Below are positions 9,754 through 20,993 of a stretch of 64,000 nucleotides of DNA, in pieces. Positions within the stretch are counted from its first letter, which is position 1; each line of letters begins with the position of its first letter. The DNA comes from Porphyra umbilicalis (Eukaryota > Rhodophyta > Bangiophyceae > Bangiales > Bangiaceae): assembly GCA_002049455.2 (NCBI GenBank), contig KV919040.1:41321-105320 (forward strand). Direction: 5' to 3'. Position numbers and translations under genes: made by a program. The notes under the pieces are model-generated. The model saw nothing but the letters and a program-made list of their open reading frames with translations. It did not search any database and was not told the DNA's origin.

Positions 9754-12143
9754 ATGGCCGCGCCTGCCTCGGCGACGGGCCCGCCGGCGGGCGTGGCCCC
9801 CGCCTTTGTGCCGCCCGTGTCCCTCCGCGCGTCGTCCTCGTTTATCGGCGCCCGGTCGCGGGTCGTCGGCTCACGGTCGTGGCGGCCGACGAGCCGGCCG
9901 GCAACCTCCGCGGCTGGGGCTTCCCGTGGGCAGTGTCCCGAGGCGCGCCTGCGGCCGGGGCGGCCTGGGCGCTCTGGCACGGGCGGCTATGGGGGCGGCG
10001 GTGACGCGGGGGTGGGGTTTGTGGACGGGGGCGACGCCAGCGATGCGGCGCTGACCGTGCCTGGCGCCGCGGCGGCGGGGGCGCCGCCATGGACCGACGC
10101 GGACGCGGCGTCGAGCAGCGGCGTCGGTGGGGCGCACGAGGCGGCGGGCAACGGCCGCGTCGGTGCGGAGGCGGCCGGTGAGGAGGAAGACGGGGTGGAG
10201 ACGGTCGGCTTTGGTGACGACGACGATGCGGCCGACGACGATGTGGCGTGGACGGTCGGCGATGGCGATGACGGGGACGCGGCGGCGGCCGCCACGGCCG
10301 CCACCGACGCTTGGGCCACGGACGTGGACGATTACCCCCCCGCCGGCTACATGGATGGCCTCGCGTCGGCCGCCCCCTCCCCCGTGTCGTCTCGCGACAC
10401 GGACACCAACAACACCCCCCCCCTGCCGTCGACGCGCCGGTGGACCCCCACTACGGGTCCCGCCTGCGCACGAGCAGCCGGGGCATTGAGGAGTGTGTGC
10501 TGGTCGGCGTCGACATCCTCCGGCGCTCGGGCCTCGCCGCCCGCTACGGGGGTGGCTCCGGCTCCACGTCGCGCCTCGCCATTGAGGCGTCGCTCGCGGA
10601 GCTCGGGCGGCTCGCCGAGACGGCGGGCATGGCCGTCGTCGGCTCGACGTACCAGCGCCTCAACGCGCCGCTAACCGGCTCGTACATTGGGTCGGGCAAA
10701 GTCACCGAAGTGCGGTCCCTGCTCTCATCCACGGGCGCATGCACGGCCATCTTTGATGACGAGCTGTCGCCCGCGCAGCAGCGCACGCTCGAAGCCGGCT
10801 TTGGCGGCGAGGCGGGCGGCATCAAGGTCCTCGACCGGACGGCGCTCATCCTCGACATTTTCGCGCAGCACGCGGGGAGCAGGGAGGGGGCGCTGCAAAC
10901 GGAGCTCGCGCTTTACCAGTACCGCCTGCCACGGCTGACGCGCATGTGGACGCACCTGGAGCGCCAGTCGGGGGCAGGGGGCGTCGGCTTGCGCGGGCCC
11001 GGCGAGACGCAGCTCGAAGTGGACCGGCGGTTGATTGGGGAGCGCGTCGCGCGGCTGCGCCGGTCCATTGAGCGCCTCCGCGCGCACCGGGGGCGCGCGC
11101 GGGAGAAGCGGCGCAAGGGCGGCTTGATGGTTGTGGCGCTCGTTGGGTACACCAACGCGGGGAAGAGTAGCTTGATGGAGGGGCTGACCGCGGCGGAGGG
11201 GGGGGTGGCGGACCAGCTGTTTGCGACGCTCGACCCGACGACACGCAAGGCGCGGCTGGCGGGCGTGGGGGGGGGCGAGGGCGATGCCGACGGCGCGTCG
11301 GCGGCGGCCGCCGCCAATGGCGACGGGTCATCCGACGCGGGGCACAGCGGGGTGGAGGTGCTGGTCACGGACACGGTCGGGTTTATCCAAAAGCTGCCGA
11401 CGCAGCTGGCCGCCGCCTTTACGGCGACGCTGGAGGAAGTCACCGCCGCGGACGTGATTGTCCACGTCGTCGACGGGAGCCTCGGGCGGGAGGTGCGGGG
11501 CGTGCAGATTGCGGCGGTCAACACGATTCTCGCGGAGCTCGGCGCCGCCGACAAGCCGACGGTCATTGTGCTCAATAAGACCGACCTCCTCACCGCCGGT
11601 GCCGCCGGTGGCGGGGACAGCCCCGCCGCGCTGGCGGCTGGGGACGATGGCGGTGACGGGGAGGCGGCGGCCCCGGCGCTCGCCGCCGGCAGCGTCGACC
11701 CCATCGCGACGCTCGTCGCGCAAGTCACCAAAGACGTGGCCGCGTCCATGCCGCGCCTGCTCCCCGACGGCGGCGACGAGGGTGACGGCGAGGCAGCGGC
11801 GCTCCCCCCGCCCGCCCTCCCCCAAGTTGTGGCCATCTCGGCGCTCTCGGGCGCGGGGATGGCGGATTTGTCAACGACGCTCGCGGCCGTCCTCCGCTCC
11901 GTCCTCCGCCCGGTGGCCGCGCGCATCCCGTACACGCACGGGGAGCTGGTGGCGGCCGTGCACGACCGGGGGACCGTCGAGATGACCGACTATGGGCCGG
12001 ACGGGACGTACGTGGAGGCGCGCGTGCCGCCAGACGTGTACGCGCGGCTGACCCCGTTCCTCGTCTTGTCGCCGGGAGAGGAGCCGGCGCCAGTTGTGGC
12101 CGAGGAGGAGGATTGGGTGGCGATTGCCAAGAAGCGCGCCTGA
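9754..12143 (+). CDS. hflX: HflX-family ribosome-associated GTPase, probably organelle-targeted
   Basis: The C-terminal two thirds are a full HflX protein: the N-terminal HflX domain with GSGKVTEV and FDDELSPAQQR, the Gly-rich signature GVGLRGPGETQLEVDRR, then a GTPase with G1 GYTNAGKSS, DPTTRK switch, G3 DTVGFIQKLP, G4 NKTD and G5 ISALSG. HflX binds the large ribosomal subunit and splits stalled ribosomes. The ATG at 9754 has a strong context (gcggccATGG) and opens a Ser/Arg/Pro-rich leader including APAFVPPVSLRASSSF, which suggests plastid or mitochondrial import; an in-frame ATG at 9721 is an alternative. An acidic linker follows. The frame of the leader and that of the GTPase meet at a run of nine C (10415-10423); one extra C would join them. 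Gly/Ala/Asp-rich insertions sit between the switch region and G3 and between G4 and G5. Confidence 0.85.
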
Positions 12144-12673
12144 TGGTAGGGGTGCATCTGTGCAAGGGGGGGTGTGTGCCTGAGGGGGGGGCAGCCGCAG
12201 CCTCGAGCGGCCCGCGCACAATCGGGAAGACGACTCGTAAAGAAAGGAAGGGACGGAATAAATGGGCCGTCAGGCAGACACCACCCGAACAGAGGCGAAA
12301 GACACGGAACGAGGCCTCCACCGCCACAAAACACGCACCACGAACATCACGCACGATTCGCGCCATGGCGGTACCGCGGCATGGAACGCGTCGCCCGTGT
12401 GTGTCAAACGGGTGCGGAGCGTCGCCCAACCAGTGGGCGCAGCTACGAGATGAGGAAGAACAAACCGAGCCACACAAGTAAAGAACAGTCAACCAAAAGG
12501 AACGGGTACACAGGGGACGTCCAGACCAGACCAGCCAGACGGCACACACCTGGGCGACGGCGTCGCCCCATGGAGCAGCTGGCCCAAACACCAACCGGCT
12601 TCGACCGGTCCACGCCGCCGAAAAACAAATCAATAACAGGTGCCGCCCCCTCCCCCCACCCGCGCCGCACCAG
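12144..12673. other. Intergenic, convergent 3' ends
   Basis: Lies between the HflX stop and the 3' end of the minus-strand gene at 12674. Expected to hold 3' UTRs. No gene or repeat is seen. Confidence 0.5.
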
Positions 12674-13204
12674 CTACGCGCCCTCCACGCTACCCACCGC
12701 CGCCGTCACCCAACACGCCGTCGCAAACAGGAGCTTGCGCACGTGGCAGCGGCGGCGCTTGGCGCGCCCCCCCCCCCCCCCAAGCACGCGGCGAGCCCCC
12801 CCACGGGCAGCGCAAAGGCGGCCGAGTAGGCGGCGGAGCGGCCGAGCGCCCCCCCCCCCTGCGCCGCGTCCCAGTGCGCCACCCACCGGCGCAGGCGCAG
12901 CAGGTCCCCCCCGCTGAGGAGGGACTCGCGGAAAAAGCAGCAGACGACGCCCACGGCGGTGACGGCGAGGTACGCCGCCGAGCCGACGGGGAAGAAGAGG
13001 CGGCAAATCATGGCCTGCCGCGCCGTGCGGTACGCCACGAGCGCGGCGGCGGTGGCGGCCGCCGCCAGCGGCCGCCGCGACCGCCGCGGCCGCGCCGCCG
13101 CGGCGGCGGTGCGGCCGACGGCGGTGGCGGCCGTGGCCGCCGCCGCCGCCGCCCCCGTGGCCCCCACCGCCAACGACGCAGCGGCGGTCGTCGTCGTTGT
13201 TGTT

Positions 13205-13245
<41 letters not shown>

Positions 13246-13506
13246 GGCGGCGGCGGAGCGCGCCCACCGGCGCGCGAGCAGCAGCACCAGCGACGCGAGG
13301 GAGGTTGGCACGAGCGCCTCGACGGCGCGGCGCGCGAGGGCGGCGGTGCCGCCAACGCCCGGCGCGGGCGGCAGCGCCTCGTCGAGCGCCGCTTCGGCGA
13401 GCACCTTTGCGACGCGCGCGCGCTCCTTGGGCGCCCCCACGCCCGCGAGGGCGGCCGCCCACGCGGCGGCGCTCGCCGCCGCCGCCGCCGACGGCGCCGC
13501 CGACGA

Positions 13507-13547
<41 letters not shown>

Positions 13548-14135
13548 GCGTCGTCGTTGCGTGACCGCCGCCCGGGGGGGGGGGTGGGGGGACCACCGCG
13601 ACGGCCGCGGCGTCGACGCCAAATCGTACGCAATCGCAATCGCGGTGCGCGCGAGGGTGCGGTACAGGGTCGTCACCGCGGGGGAGCGGCGCGGGGGGGG
13701 GGGGGGGGGGGGGGTTGGGGGGGAGGACCGCCGCCAGGGGGGGGAGCGCGGCGCACGCCCCCGCGTGCCGCGGCGGCTTGGACGCGGGCGGCGGCGCCCC
13801 GCCGTCGACAGCGTCTGCAATGGCGACGGGGGAGAGGGCGTTGGCGGGTGGGGGGGGGTGCGGGTGCCACCCGCCGGCCGCGTCGGCGGCCGCGTCCCCG
13901 TCGGCGGCGGCGCCCCAGAGGCTGTCCACCGACACGTCAGACAGGTGCGTGCCGTCCGAGAGGGTGGCGGAGGGGGCGTCCCAGCCGCCGCCGTCGGCGG
14001 TGCTGCCGCTGCTGCCGGGCGCGGGGGGGGGGGGAGGGGGGGGGGGGGTGCCGCCGGCAGTGCTGCCGCCGGCGGGGGGGTCTTGGTCGTTGCCCCAGGG
14101 GCGGCGCACCCGCCAGGCGCCGCGGGCAGCGCCAT
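12674..14135 (-). CDS. Unrecognised Ala-rich protein with C-terminal membrane segments
   Basis: Not recognised. Patches of plausible coding in changing frames run in order along the minus strand, each switch falling in a C run. They are MALPAAPGG from an ATG at 14135, then LSDGTHLSDVSVDSLW, TLYRTLARTAIAIAYDL, and APKERARVAKVLAEAALDEA. Next come LVPTSLASLVLLLARRW, YRTARQAMICRLFFPVG followed by a hydrophobic stretch, and finally KLLFATACWVTAAVGSVEGA with a stop at 12674. Two or three hydrophobic stretches and several Ala-, Thr- and Gly-homopolymers are visible. At least three frame breaks (for example the C run at 12767-12781 and the long run near 13690-13717) are probably homopolymer errors. 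The fact that meaningful residues appear only once at each position supports one real gene. Function unknown. Confidence 0.5.
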
Positions 14136-15802
14136 GGCCGGTGGGGGGGGGGGGGAGCGGCCGGGGGGGGGACGCGCCGCGACGCCGACCCACCGCCAGC
14201 GGCGGCCAAGACGGCGGCGGCGGCGGCGGGAGTGGGCGGAGCGGTCAGCAGACCCCACGCCCGCCGCGTCGGCGCCTCCCCGCGACGCGGCAGTAGTCAC
14301 TGCGCCCGCAACGGCGGACCGGGCGGTGGCGGCGGGGGGCGGGGGGGGGACCGCCGGCCACCGTCGCGGTGCGGCGCCACCCGCCCGACGCCGAAAGGCG
14401 AGAGAGGTGTCCGCAACCGCAATGGCGGGGCCCCGCCCCGGAGCCCCATTCACGCTTTCCTCCAGCTTCCCTGCAAGAACCTGCGTCCCAGTAACGTGGG
14501 CCCACAATCCGCTGAGCAGTCTGGGACTCCTCGCCGAGCCTTCCTTACGACCTTGGCTCGTGCAAGGAACCGTCCCTCGGGAAGGCCGCTCCCGGGACAC
14601 GCGAGCCAGACTCTCGAGGGGATCGGACAGAACGGCCAGCCAGCGATGCGTCAGCTCAATAACTCCGAAGTCACAGAACCGGAGTTAGCTATTGAAATGA
14701 TAGGGCTTGGGGCTTGGAACAAGTGCCCTCCCAGGACTCATAACTACACTATGAGACTGTTCAACCCTGTGTCAAGCACAGTCTTGTGGGCGTGGAGACC
14801 TCGGAGAGGCATATCTGTGCTCCCTCGCAACCGAACGCGTTGACGTTGGCCCCACGCCCTTCGCCATTGGTAGCGCTGCGCGGCGTTGCGGAGTGGCTTT
14901 CAAGTGGCCAAGTAATCCTCCACGAAAGCGCCAAGACGTTGCGTTGCTGCCACCGCGTTCGCGCCGCACTTTTCGCCGAAGCCCGGCCCACGCCCCTCGC
15001 TGTCCGCCTGGAAGTAAGTGTGCCGCTGTGGCGCTTCGAGGGAAGAGATCTCGGACATAACATACTGGCTCTGGGACGTCACTGTGCTCTCCTCCCTCCG
15101 GCGCCTCAGTCAGTCTCAGCGATCGCGACTAATTTTCTTCTGCTTTCATCCTCAAGTTCAAATTGGTCAGCGAGACCGAGAGTCATTCCGAGTTACAGGG
15201 TAAACAGAGTGAGAATCGCGCGGACTTTTCTCCCGCAGAAGACCAACAATCTGGCTGTCGCTCCGCATCGTGCTGGAGGATGGTGCCAGGTTCTGACCTT
15301 AGCTCTGCCCATGGGCTGGCAGAGAATCTACGTTTTTGGGTCACTGGAGTGACCCTTAGAACTCGCCGTCGACCCCGGCTGCGGCGAGAAACCGTGAATC
15401 GTCCTCGGGGCGGGGGCGCCGCGCCGGCGCGCGCCACCCGCGGGCGCGAGGCGCGCGCGGCGTGGTGGCGCGTCGAGGGGGGGGCCCCAGAGCTGCGGGG
15501 GGCGAGGGAGGGGGGCTCAGAGTGGGACACGTGACACGGGAGGGCCGCAGTGTCTCGCGATTACTCTACTTACTCGGCCGTCTGTAAAGTGGGTGAAAGA
15601 AGGACAGCAATGCTCGGTACAGGGGGTGCTACTCAACTAGTCGAGGGGGTTGCGGCATCTGGGAATTGCGCGCACATTCCTGGTGTGAGACGCGCACCCG
15701 TGCGCGTGGTGGTGGTGCGGCGCCCGCCTTTGCGGGCGCGCCGCACGTGGGGTGGCCACCAGCGCCGCCCATGCCCCTTGCGTCGGCCCGCGCGGCCTCG
15801 GC

Positions 15803-15862
15803 GCTGACGTCGGCGCGTTTGGGTGCGCGACCGCTGACGTCGGCGCGATTGGGTGCGCGACC
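15803..15862. repeat. 30-bp tandem repeat, two copies
   Basis: Copies at 15803-15832 and 15833-15862 begin gctgacgtcggcgcg and differ at one base. They lie upstream of the Doa10-like start. Confidence 0.9.
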
Positions 15863-15914
15863 ACCGCCCGCCCGCCGCGCGCCCCGTCACCGGGCGGTGC
15901 CGCGCGGTGCGGCC

Positions 15915-16018
15915 CCTTGGTCGACGCACCCCCAACCTCCCCTTGGTCGACGCGCCCCCGACCTCCCCGTGGTCGACGCGCCCCCGACCTCCCCTTGGTC
16001 GACGCACCCCCGACCTCC
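15915..16018. repeat. 26-bp minisatellite, four copies
   Basis: Four head-to-tail copies of a 26-bp unit beginning ccttggtcgacgc, each with the palindrome GTCGAC, end 73 bases before the ATG of the Doa10-like gene. They are probably in its 5' UTR or core promoter. The copies differ by one to three bases. Confidence 0.92.
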
Positions 16019-16091
16019 GCCCGGCGCACGCCCTGACGACTTGCTGCCCGTGCCGCCCCGTTGTCCGCTCCCCCCCGCCCCACCCGTCGCC

Positions 16092-19000
16092 ATGGAGCCC
16101 AACGGCGGAGGCGTCGCCGCTGCCGCCGCCGCCGCCGCTGCCGCGGGCGCCCCCGACGGGTGGCGGCGGCAGAATTTGCCCGGCGTGTCGGTGGGGTCCG
16201 CCGACGCCAACGGTGGCGGCGGCGCCACCCCCGACGGCGGCGGCGACGGCGACGGCGGCGGCGGCAGCGGCAGCGGCAGCGGCAGCGGTAGCGGCGGCGA
16301 CGGCGCCCGCGCGTCGGCGCCCCCCACCCCCCCCCCCGACGAGGCCGATGGGGACGCGGGCGCCCCCGAGTGCCGCATCTGTCGGGGCGGCGCGGAGCCG
16401 GGGCGGCCGCTCTTCCACCCCTGCCGCTGCGCCGGGTCGATCAAGTTCACGCACGAGGATTGCCTCGGCCGGTGGCTCGCCCAATCGCGAACCGCCGACT
16501 GCGAGCTGTGCCACACCGCGTTTGTGTTTGAGCCCCTCTACGCCGACCACACGCCGTCGACGCTGCCGGTGGCGGAGCTGCTGACCGGCGCCGCGCGGCG
16601 GGCGGGGGCGGGGGGGCGCCGCGCGGGGCGCGCCGCGCTCGTGGCGGGCGCGTGGCTCGTGGCGCTCCCGCTGGGCACGTGTTGGACGTGGCACGCCATT
16701 TTTTTGCCGTCCCCGCTCGGCCTGCCGGCGATGCTCGTGCGGCGCGGGGTGGGGGGGCTCGCGTCCGACTTGCTGCAGGGGTGCATGCTCTCCGCCCTCA
16801 TCGTGGTGGTGTTTTTGGGCGTCACCTCCCTGCGGGAGGTGGTGCGCAACGCGCAGGGCCTGGCGTTGGACGAGTCGGATGAGGAGGATGGCATGATGAT
16901 GGGGGGGGGGCTCGACGAGGAGGGGAACTTGGTGTTCCCACCGTTTGGGGGGGGGGGGCACCCGCACCACCCGCACCACCATCACCACCACCATCACCAC
17001 CACCACCACCACCACCACCATCCGTTCCATGAGCACGAGCACGACCATGACCTCCACGAGCACGGCCTCGACGGGGTGGACCATGACCTGGGGGCGCTCG
17101 ACCACCACGGGCACCACCACGGGCACCTGCATTTGCCCCTCCACCACCGTCACGGCCCTCCGCCGGGCGACGTGGATGGCCATGGCGGCGCGGCTGCTGC
17201 CGCCGCCGGCCTCCCTGTGGAGGACCACCCCTTTCCCGATCCCCACCGCTGGTACGAAGGGGAGGAGGAGGACGGGGCGCCGCGTGGCCGTGGCGCTGCG
17301 AGAGGGGCTGCTGTCCGGCCGGCTGGTGGGGGGGGGGATCTGGGCGACCACGGGGACGAGGCGGGCATTGGCGCCTTCTTCTTTGGGCCCCGTCGGCTGG
17401 CGGGGGGCGCCGCCGCGGGAGGGCTGGCCGCCGGGCCTGCGGGGGGAGGGGGCGCCGGCGCGGCCGCCACCGCTGGTGGCGGTGGTGTGGCGGGACCCGC
17501 GCGCGCGCCGCCATCGTCGGCGGGGGACGAGGACGATAGCGAAGACGGGTTGTGGGTACCCGACCGGCCGCGAGCGGGGCGGGCTCGTGCCGATTTGCCC
17601 GTGGGGGGTGCCGCCGCCGCGGCCGGCAGAGGCGGCGGCGGCGGCGGCGGCGGCGGGGACAGTGACGACACCGAGCCGTCTGAGCCGTCTGACTCGAGCG
17701 ACGGCACCGATCTGTCGGCCGTGGCGTTGGACCTCCTCGGCATTACGTCAGACGAAGACCACGACGACGACGACGACGGTGGCGACAGCCTCGGCAGCCG
17801 CGACGAAGACGAAGTGAACAGCCTGGACGGGCTGCCGCCCTTGGAAGACGACGACGACGATGGGCCGCTCGGCGTGGAGGACGAGCAAAATGTGCTCCCC
17901 GGCGGCGGCGGCCTCGACGCTGACGACATCGACGGCGGCGATGGCGGCGACGGGGGCGGCGGGGGCGGCCTCTTTGGACTGTTTGAGTTTGAGGCGGAGG
18001 AGATGCCCCTCGAGGAGGCGATTGGCCTCCGCGGGCCCCTGCGCAACATGTTTGACAGTGTCGGCACGGTGCTCGCGTCCAACGCGGTGTTCCTCGCCAC
18101 GTTTGTGCTCTTCCCGCTGTTGACGGGGCGCTTTGCGTTGGGCATCGTGTCGCTGTACACGGGGCGGGCGGGGGCGCCTGCCGCTGGGGGCGGCGGCGGG
18201 GGTGGGGACGGGCGGCCCACCCTCGCTCAGGCGACGGCGGCCGCCGTCGCGCGCTTTGTGGCCAACATTGTCGCGTCGGCCGTGTCCGAGGCGGCCGCCA
18301 ACGCCGCGGTGGCCGTGTGCCCCGCGCCCACCGGGGTGGCCTACTTCTCCCCCACCGCTGGTCAATATGAGGCGGCCGCATCCGCCGCCGCCGCACGCGT
18401 GCACGCGGCGTGGGCGCAGCGCGTCGGCTTTGATGTGGCGGCGGCGACGGCCGCCGCGTCGGCTCCCGCCGCCCCTCCCACCAGCGACGCCTTTACGATC
18501 CTGACCGGCTACGCCGTCCTCTGCTCCGCGGCGAGCATCTACGTGCTCGCCAGCGGTGCCCTCCGTCAGTGGTACCCGAGGGCGGCTTCCCCCGCGGCGG
18601 CGACGGTGGCGGCCGCCCTCCGCTACGGGGCGCTGTTTCTCAAGGTCGCCGCGCTGGTCGCGTACGAGTTTGGGCTCTTTCCCCTCGGCTGCGGCTGGTG
18701 GCTTGACGTGTGCACGCAAGCCTTGGTCGGCGCGACGATGGAGTCCCGCCGCGCCTTCCTCCGCGACTCCCCCGCCATCTCCACGCTCGTGCATTGGGTG
18801 CTCGGCTTGCTGTACATGGTGTTTGTGTCGCTCTTCATGACCACCCTGCGGGAGGCGATCCAGCCGCGGTACCTGTGGTTTTTGCGGGACCCAAACGCGG
18901 ACGACTTTCGGCCGCTCCTCGAGTTGGTCGAAAAACCCCTCGCCCGCCACGCCCGCCGCATGTGCTTGTCGGTCCTCATCTACGCGCCGCTCATTGGGCT

Positions 19001-20993
19001 GCTCGTGTACCTGCCCGCACGCGCGTGCCTCGCCCTCCTGCCGGGCGTCTTCCCGTTGCGCCTGCACTTTGAGGACCCGCTGGTCGAGCTGCCGACCGAC
19101 CTCTTCCTCCTTAACGTGTGCGTGCCACTGGCGACGGCGTTCCGGTTTGCGCAGCCGCGCGCGGTGGCCACGTCGGCGCTGTGCGCGTGGATTTCGGTCG
19201 TGGGGGATGCGCTCGGCATCCGGCACCTCGTCGCCAAGGGCGCAGAGTTGGACGGGCCGTTTGCAGAGCCACCCGACGACGGGAGCGTCGATGAGGAGTC
19301 GCCGCCTGTGGTGGATGCGGGGGTGGGGGTCGTGAACTGGCAGGCGGCCGCGGACGCGACGGGAGGCGGGCGCCCCCTGCACGGCCTGGGTGACCACGCG
19401 CACGGTGGGCAGGGGGTGGGCGGGGGTGCTGACGGCGGCGACGGCGCCGACGGCGGCGACGGCGGCGACGGCATTGCGCCACTACCGGGTGGCGGAGCTC
19501 CGATTGCCGTTGACGCGGCAGCAGAGCGGGAACGCCGTGCGTGGGCCGCCGAGGCCCGCCTGGCGGGGGTCGCCCCGGCTGGCGGCGCGTCGCCGTTGCC
19601 GGCCGCGGCGGCAACAGGAGCGGCGGCACCGGCACCGGCACCGGCACCGGCACCGGCGGCGGCGGACCCGCGGAGAATACCGACGGCGGCGGCCGACGGC
19701 GCGGCCGCCGCCATGCCCGAACATGTGCCACCACGGCCCGCGGCGCCGCCGCCCCCTGCCCTCCCTCCGCACGACTTTCCCGACTGGGGCTTTGAGGAGG
19801 GCGGCGGCGTGCGGCGGCACCCGCACGCCACCCCCAACACGGGTGCGAGCGGCCCCTTTGTCCTGCCCCAGGAGCCGTACCGCCCGCCCTTCACGCGCCT
19901 CCGCGGGACGGTCATGCTCGTCGCTGCTTGGCTGACGCTCGCGTCGGCCGACGTGGTGCTCCTGACCGTCCCGACGGTCCTCGGCCGCGCGCTCTTTGCG
20001 GCGGTCGGTCTGCCCCACTTTCACGACTTTTACACCTTTACGGCGGGCGCGATGGTGCTGTGGGGTTTGCTGGAGGTGGCCCTCGCCGCGCAGGCCGACG
20101 CGGCGGCGGCCGCCGCGCGGGCGGTGGCCGCCGCCGGCGCCGCCGCGCGGGCGGCCGTGCTCGTTGGCTTGTGGCTCGGCGCCGCGCCGCTGGCGGCGGG
20201 CACCCTCATCGAGGTGACCGTCTTTCTCCCCCTGTCGGTGCGGACCGACCAGTCGGCGGTGCTGCACTTTTACCGCAACTGGGCGATGGGGCTCGTGGCG
20301 CTGCGGTTGGGCTTGCGCGTCGCCCTGCGGATGGGCAAGGCCGCGGCGGCGGCGCAGGAGGCGGCGGCGGCGGTCGCGCGGCAGGTGCCGCCGGTCGATG
20401 CCCCCGACGCCGAAGCGGCGGCGGCGGCGGCAGCAGCGGCAGCGGCGGCGGCAGCGGCGGCGGCGCCCGCCGCTGCCGCCGCCGGGGCGCCGCTGGCACC
20501 CCCCGCTCCGCCCTCTGCCCTGGCGGCGGCGGCGGCCGAGCTGCTCCCACAGCTCGAGCGTCTGCGTGGTGGCTTTGGCATGGGCGGCGGCCTCGAAGAT
20601 TTCGGGGGCCCCCCCGGCGGCGGCGCCGCCGACGGCGGCCCCGGCGGCGGCGCCTTCCTCTGGTTCCACGCGGACGAGTGGGCGCGCGTGACGACGCGCG
20701 TCGTGCTCCCCCTCCTCCGCTCCCTCGCCGCGCGCCTCGTGCTCCCCTACTTGGCCGTGTGGGGGGGGCTCGCCGCCGTGCTGCGCCTGCCCCACCCGGC
20801 CTGCGCGGCCGTCTTTCGCTACATTTACGCGGCAACGGCGGCGGTGGAGGTCGGCCGCCACGCGCTGGCGGCCGCCTCAACGGGCGTGGCGGCGTTGCAC
20901 GACGCGGTGCGGGACGACCGGTATTTGGTCGGCCGCCGGTTGTACAACTACGCGCCCGCGCCCGTGGCGGCGGCGCGGAGAGGGGGGGCGTAG
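16092..20993 (+). CDS. DOA10: Doa10/MARCH6-type RING-CH E3 ubiquitin ligase of the ER
   Basis: Single intact frame of 1633 residues from an ATG in good context (cgtcgccATGG). The RING-CH finger uses C94, C97, C111, C113, H121, C124, C137 and C140, and FHPCRCAGSIKFTHEDCL matches the MARCH6/Doa10 subtype. Hydrophobic segments follow from about residue 177 to the end, including the region with RYLWFLRDPNADDF that resembles the conserved TD domain. The last residues contain RYLVGRRLYNY, the conserved C-terminal element of Doa10. This ligase ubiquitinates misfolded ER membrane and cytosolic proteins for proteasomal breakdown. It is longer than usual (about 900-1300 residues). Extra length comes from a poly-Ala/Gly N-terminus, a His-rich and then acidic cytosolic loop (about residues 255-640) and a Pro/Ala/Gly loop near 1060-1240. 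No introns. Confidence 0.92.
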   Translation: MEPNGGGVAAAAAAAAAAGAPDGWRRQNLPGVSVGSADANGGGGATPDGGGDGDGGGGSGSGSGSGSGGDGARASAPPTPPPDEADGDAGAPECRICRGGAEPGRPLFHPCRCAGSIKFTHEDCLGRWLAQSRTADCELCHTAFVFEPLYADHTPSTLPVAELLTGAARRAGAGGRRAGRAALVAGAWLVALPLGTCWTWHAIFLPSPLGLPAMLVRRGVGGLASDLLQGCMLSALIVVVFLGVTSLREVVRNAQGLALDESDEEDGMMMGGGLDEEGNLVFPPFGGGGHPHHPHHHHHHHHHHHHHHHHPFHEHEHDHDLHEHGLDGVDHDLGALDHHGHHHGHLHLPLHHRHGPPPGDVDGHGGAAAAAAGLPVEDHPFPDPHRWYEGEEEDGAPRGRGAARGAAVRPAGGGGDLGDHGDEAGIGAFFFGPRRLAGGAAAGGLAAGPAGGGGAGAAATAGGGGVAGPARAPPSSAGDEDDSEDGLWVPDRPRAGRARADLPVGGAAAAAGRGGGGGGGGGDSDDTEPSEPSDSSDGTDLSAVALDLLGITSDEDHDDDDDGGDSLGSRDEDEVNSLDGLPPLEDDDDDGPLGVEDEQNVLPGGGGLDADDIDGGDGGDGGGGGGLFGLFEFEAEEMPLEEAIGLRGPLRNMFDSVGTVLASNAVFLATFVLFPLLTGRFALGIVSLYTGRAGAPAAGGGGGGGDGRPTLAQATAAAVARFVANIVASAVSEAAANAAVAVCPAPTGVAYFSPTAGQYEAAASAAAARVHAAWAQRVGFDVAAATAAASAPAAPPTSDAFTILTGYAVLCSAASIYVLASGALRQWYPRAASPAAATVAAALRYGALFLKVAALVAYEFGLFPLGCGWWLDVCTQALVGATMESRRAFLRDSPAISTLVHWVLGLLYMVFVSLFMTTLREAIQPRYLWFLRDPNADDFRPLLELVEKPLARHARRMCLSVLIYAPLIGLLVYLPARACLALLPGVFPLRLHFEDPLVELPTDLFLLNVCVPLATAFRFAQPRAVATSALCAWISVVGDALGIRHLVAKGAELDGPFAEPPDDGSVDEESPPVVDAGVGVVNWQAAADATGGGRPLHGLGDHAHGGQGVGGGADGGDGADGGDGGDGIAPLPGGGAPIAVDAAAERERRAWAAEARLAGVAPAGGASPLPAAAATGAAAPAPAPAPAPAAADPRRIPTAAADGAAAAMPEHVPPRPAAPPPPALPPHDFPDWGFEEGGGVRRHPHATPNTGASGPFVLPQEPYRPPFTRLRGTVMLVAAWLTLASADVVLLTVPTVLGRALFAAVGLPHFHDFYTFTAGAMVLWGLLEVALAAQADAAAAAARAVAAAGAAARAAVLVGLWLGAAPLAAGTLIEVTVFLPLSVRTDQSAVLHFYRNWAMGLVALRLGLRVALRMGKAAAAAQEAAAAVARQVPPVDAPDAEAAAAAAAAAAAAAAAAAPAAAAAGAPLAPPAPPSALAAAAAELLPQLERLRGGFGMGGGLEDFGGPPGGGAADGGPGGGAFLWFHADEWARVTTRVVLPLLRSLAARLVLPYLAVWGGLAAVLRLPHPACAAVFRYIYAATAAVEVGRHALAAASTGVAALHDAVRDDRYLVGRRLYNYAPAPVAAARRGGA

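Larger units (their letters stand above)
14136..16091. other. Intergenic between divergent genes, promoter of the Doa10-like gene
   Basis: Contains an AT-richer stretch (14640-15400) with no supported gene or tRNA. A small hairpin lies at about 15338-15355 (gggtcac/gtgaccc arms). Two minisatellites close to the Doa10 start are listed separately. Confidence 0.5.

Noticed and set aside
13197-14843. 548-codon plus-strand open frame
   Set aside because: Antisense shadow of the unknown membrane protein gene; Arg-rich low complexity.
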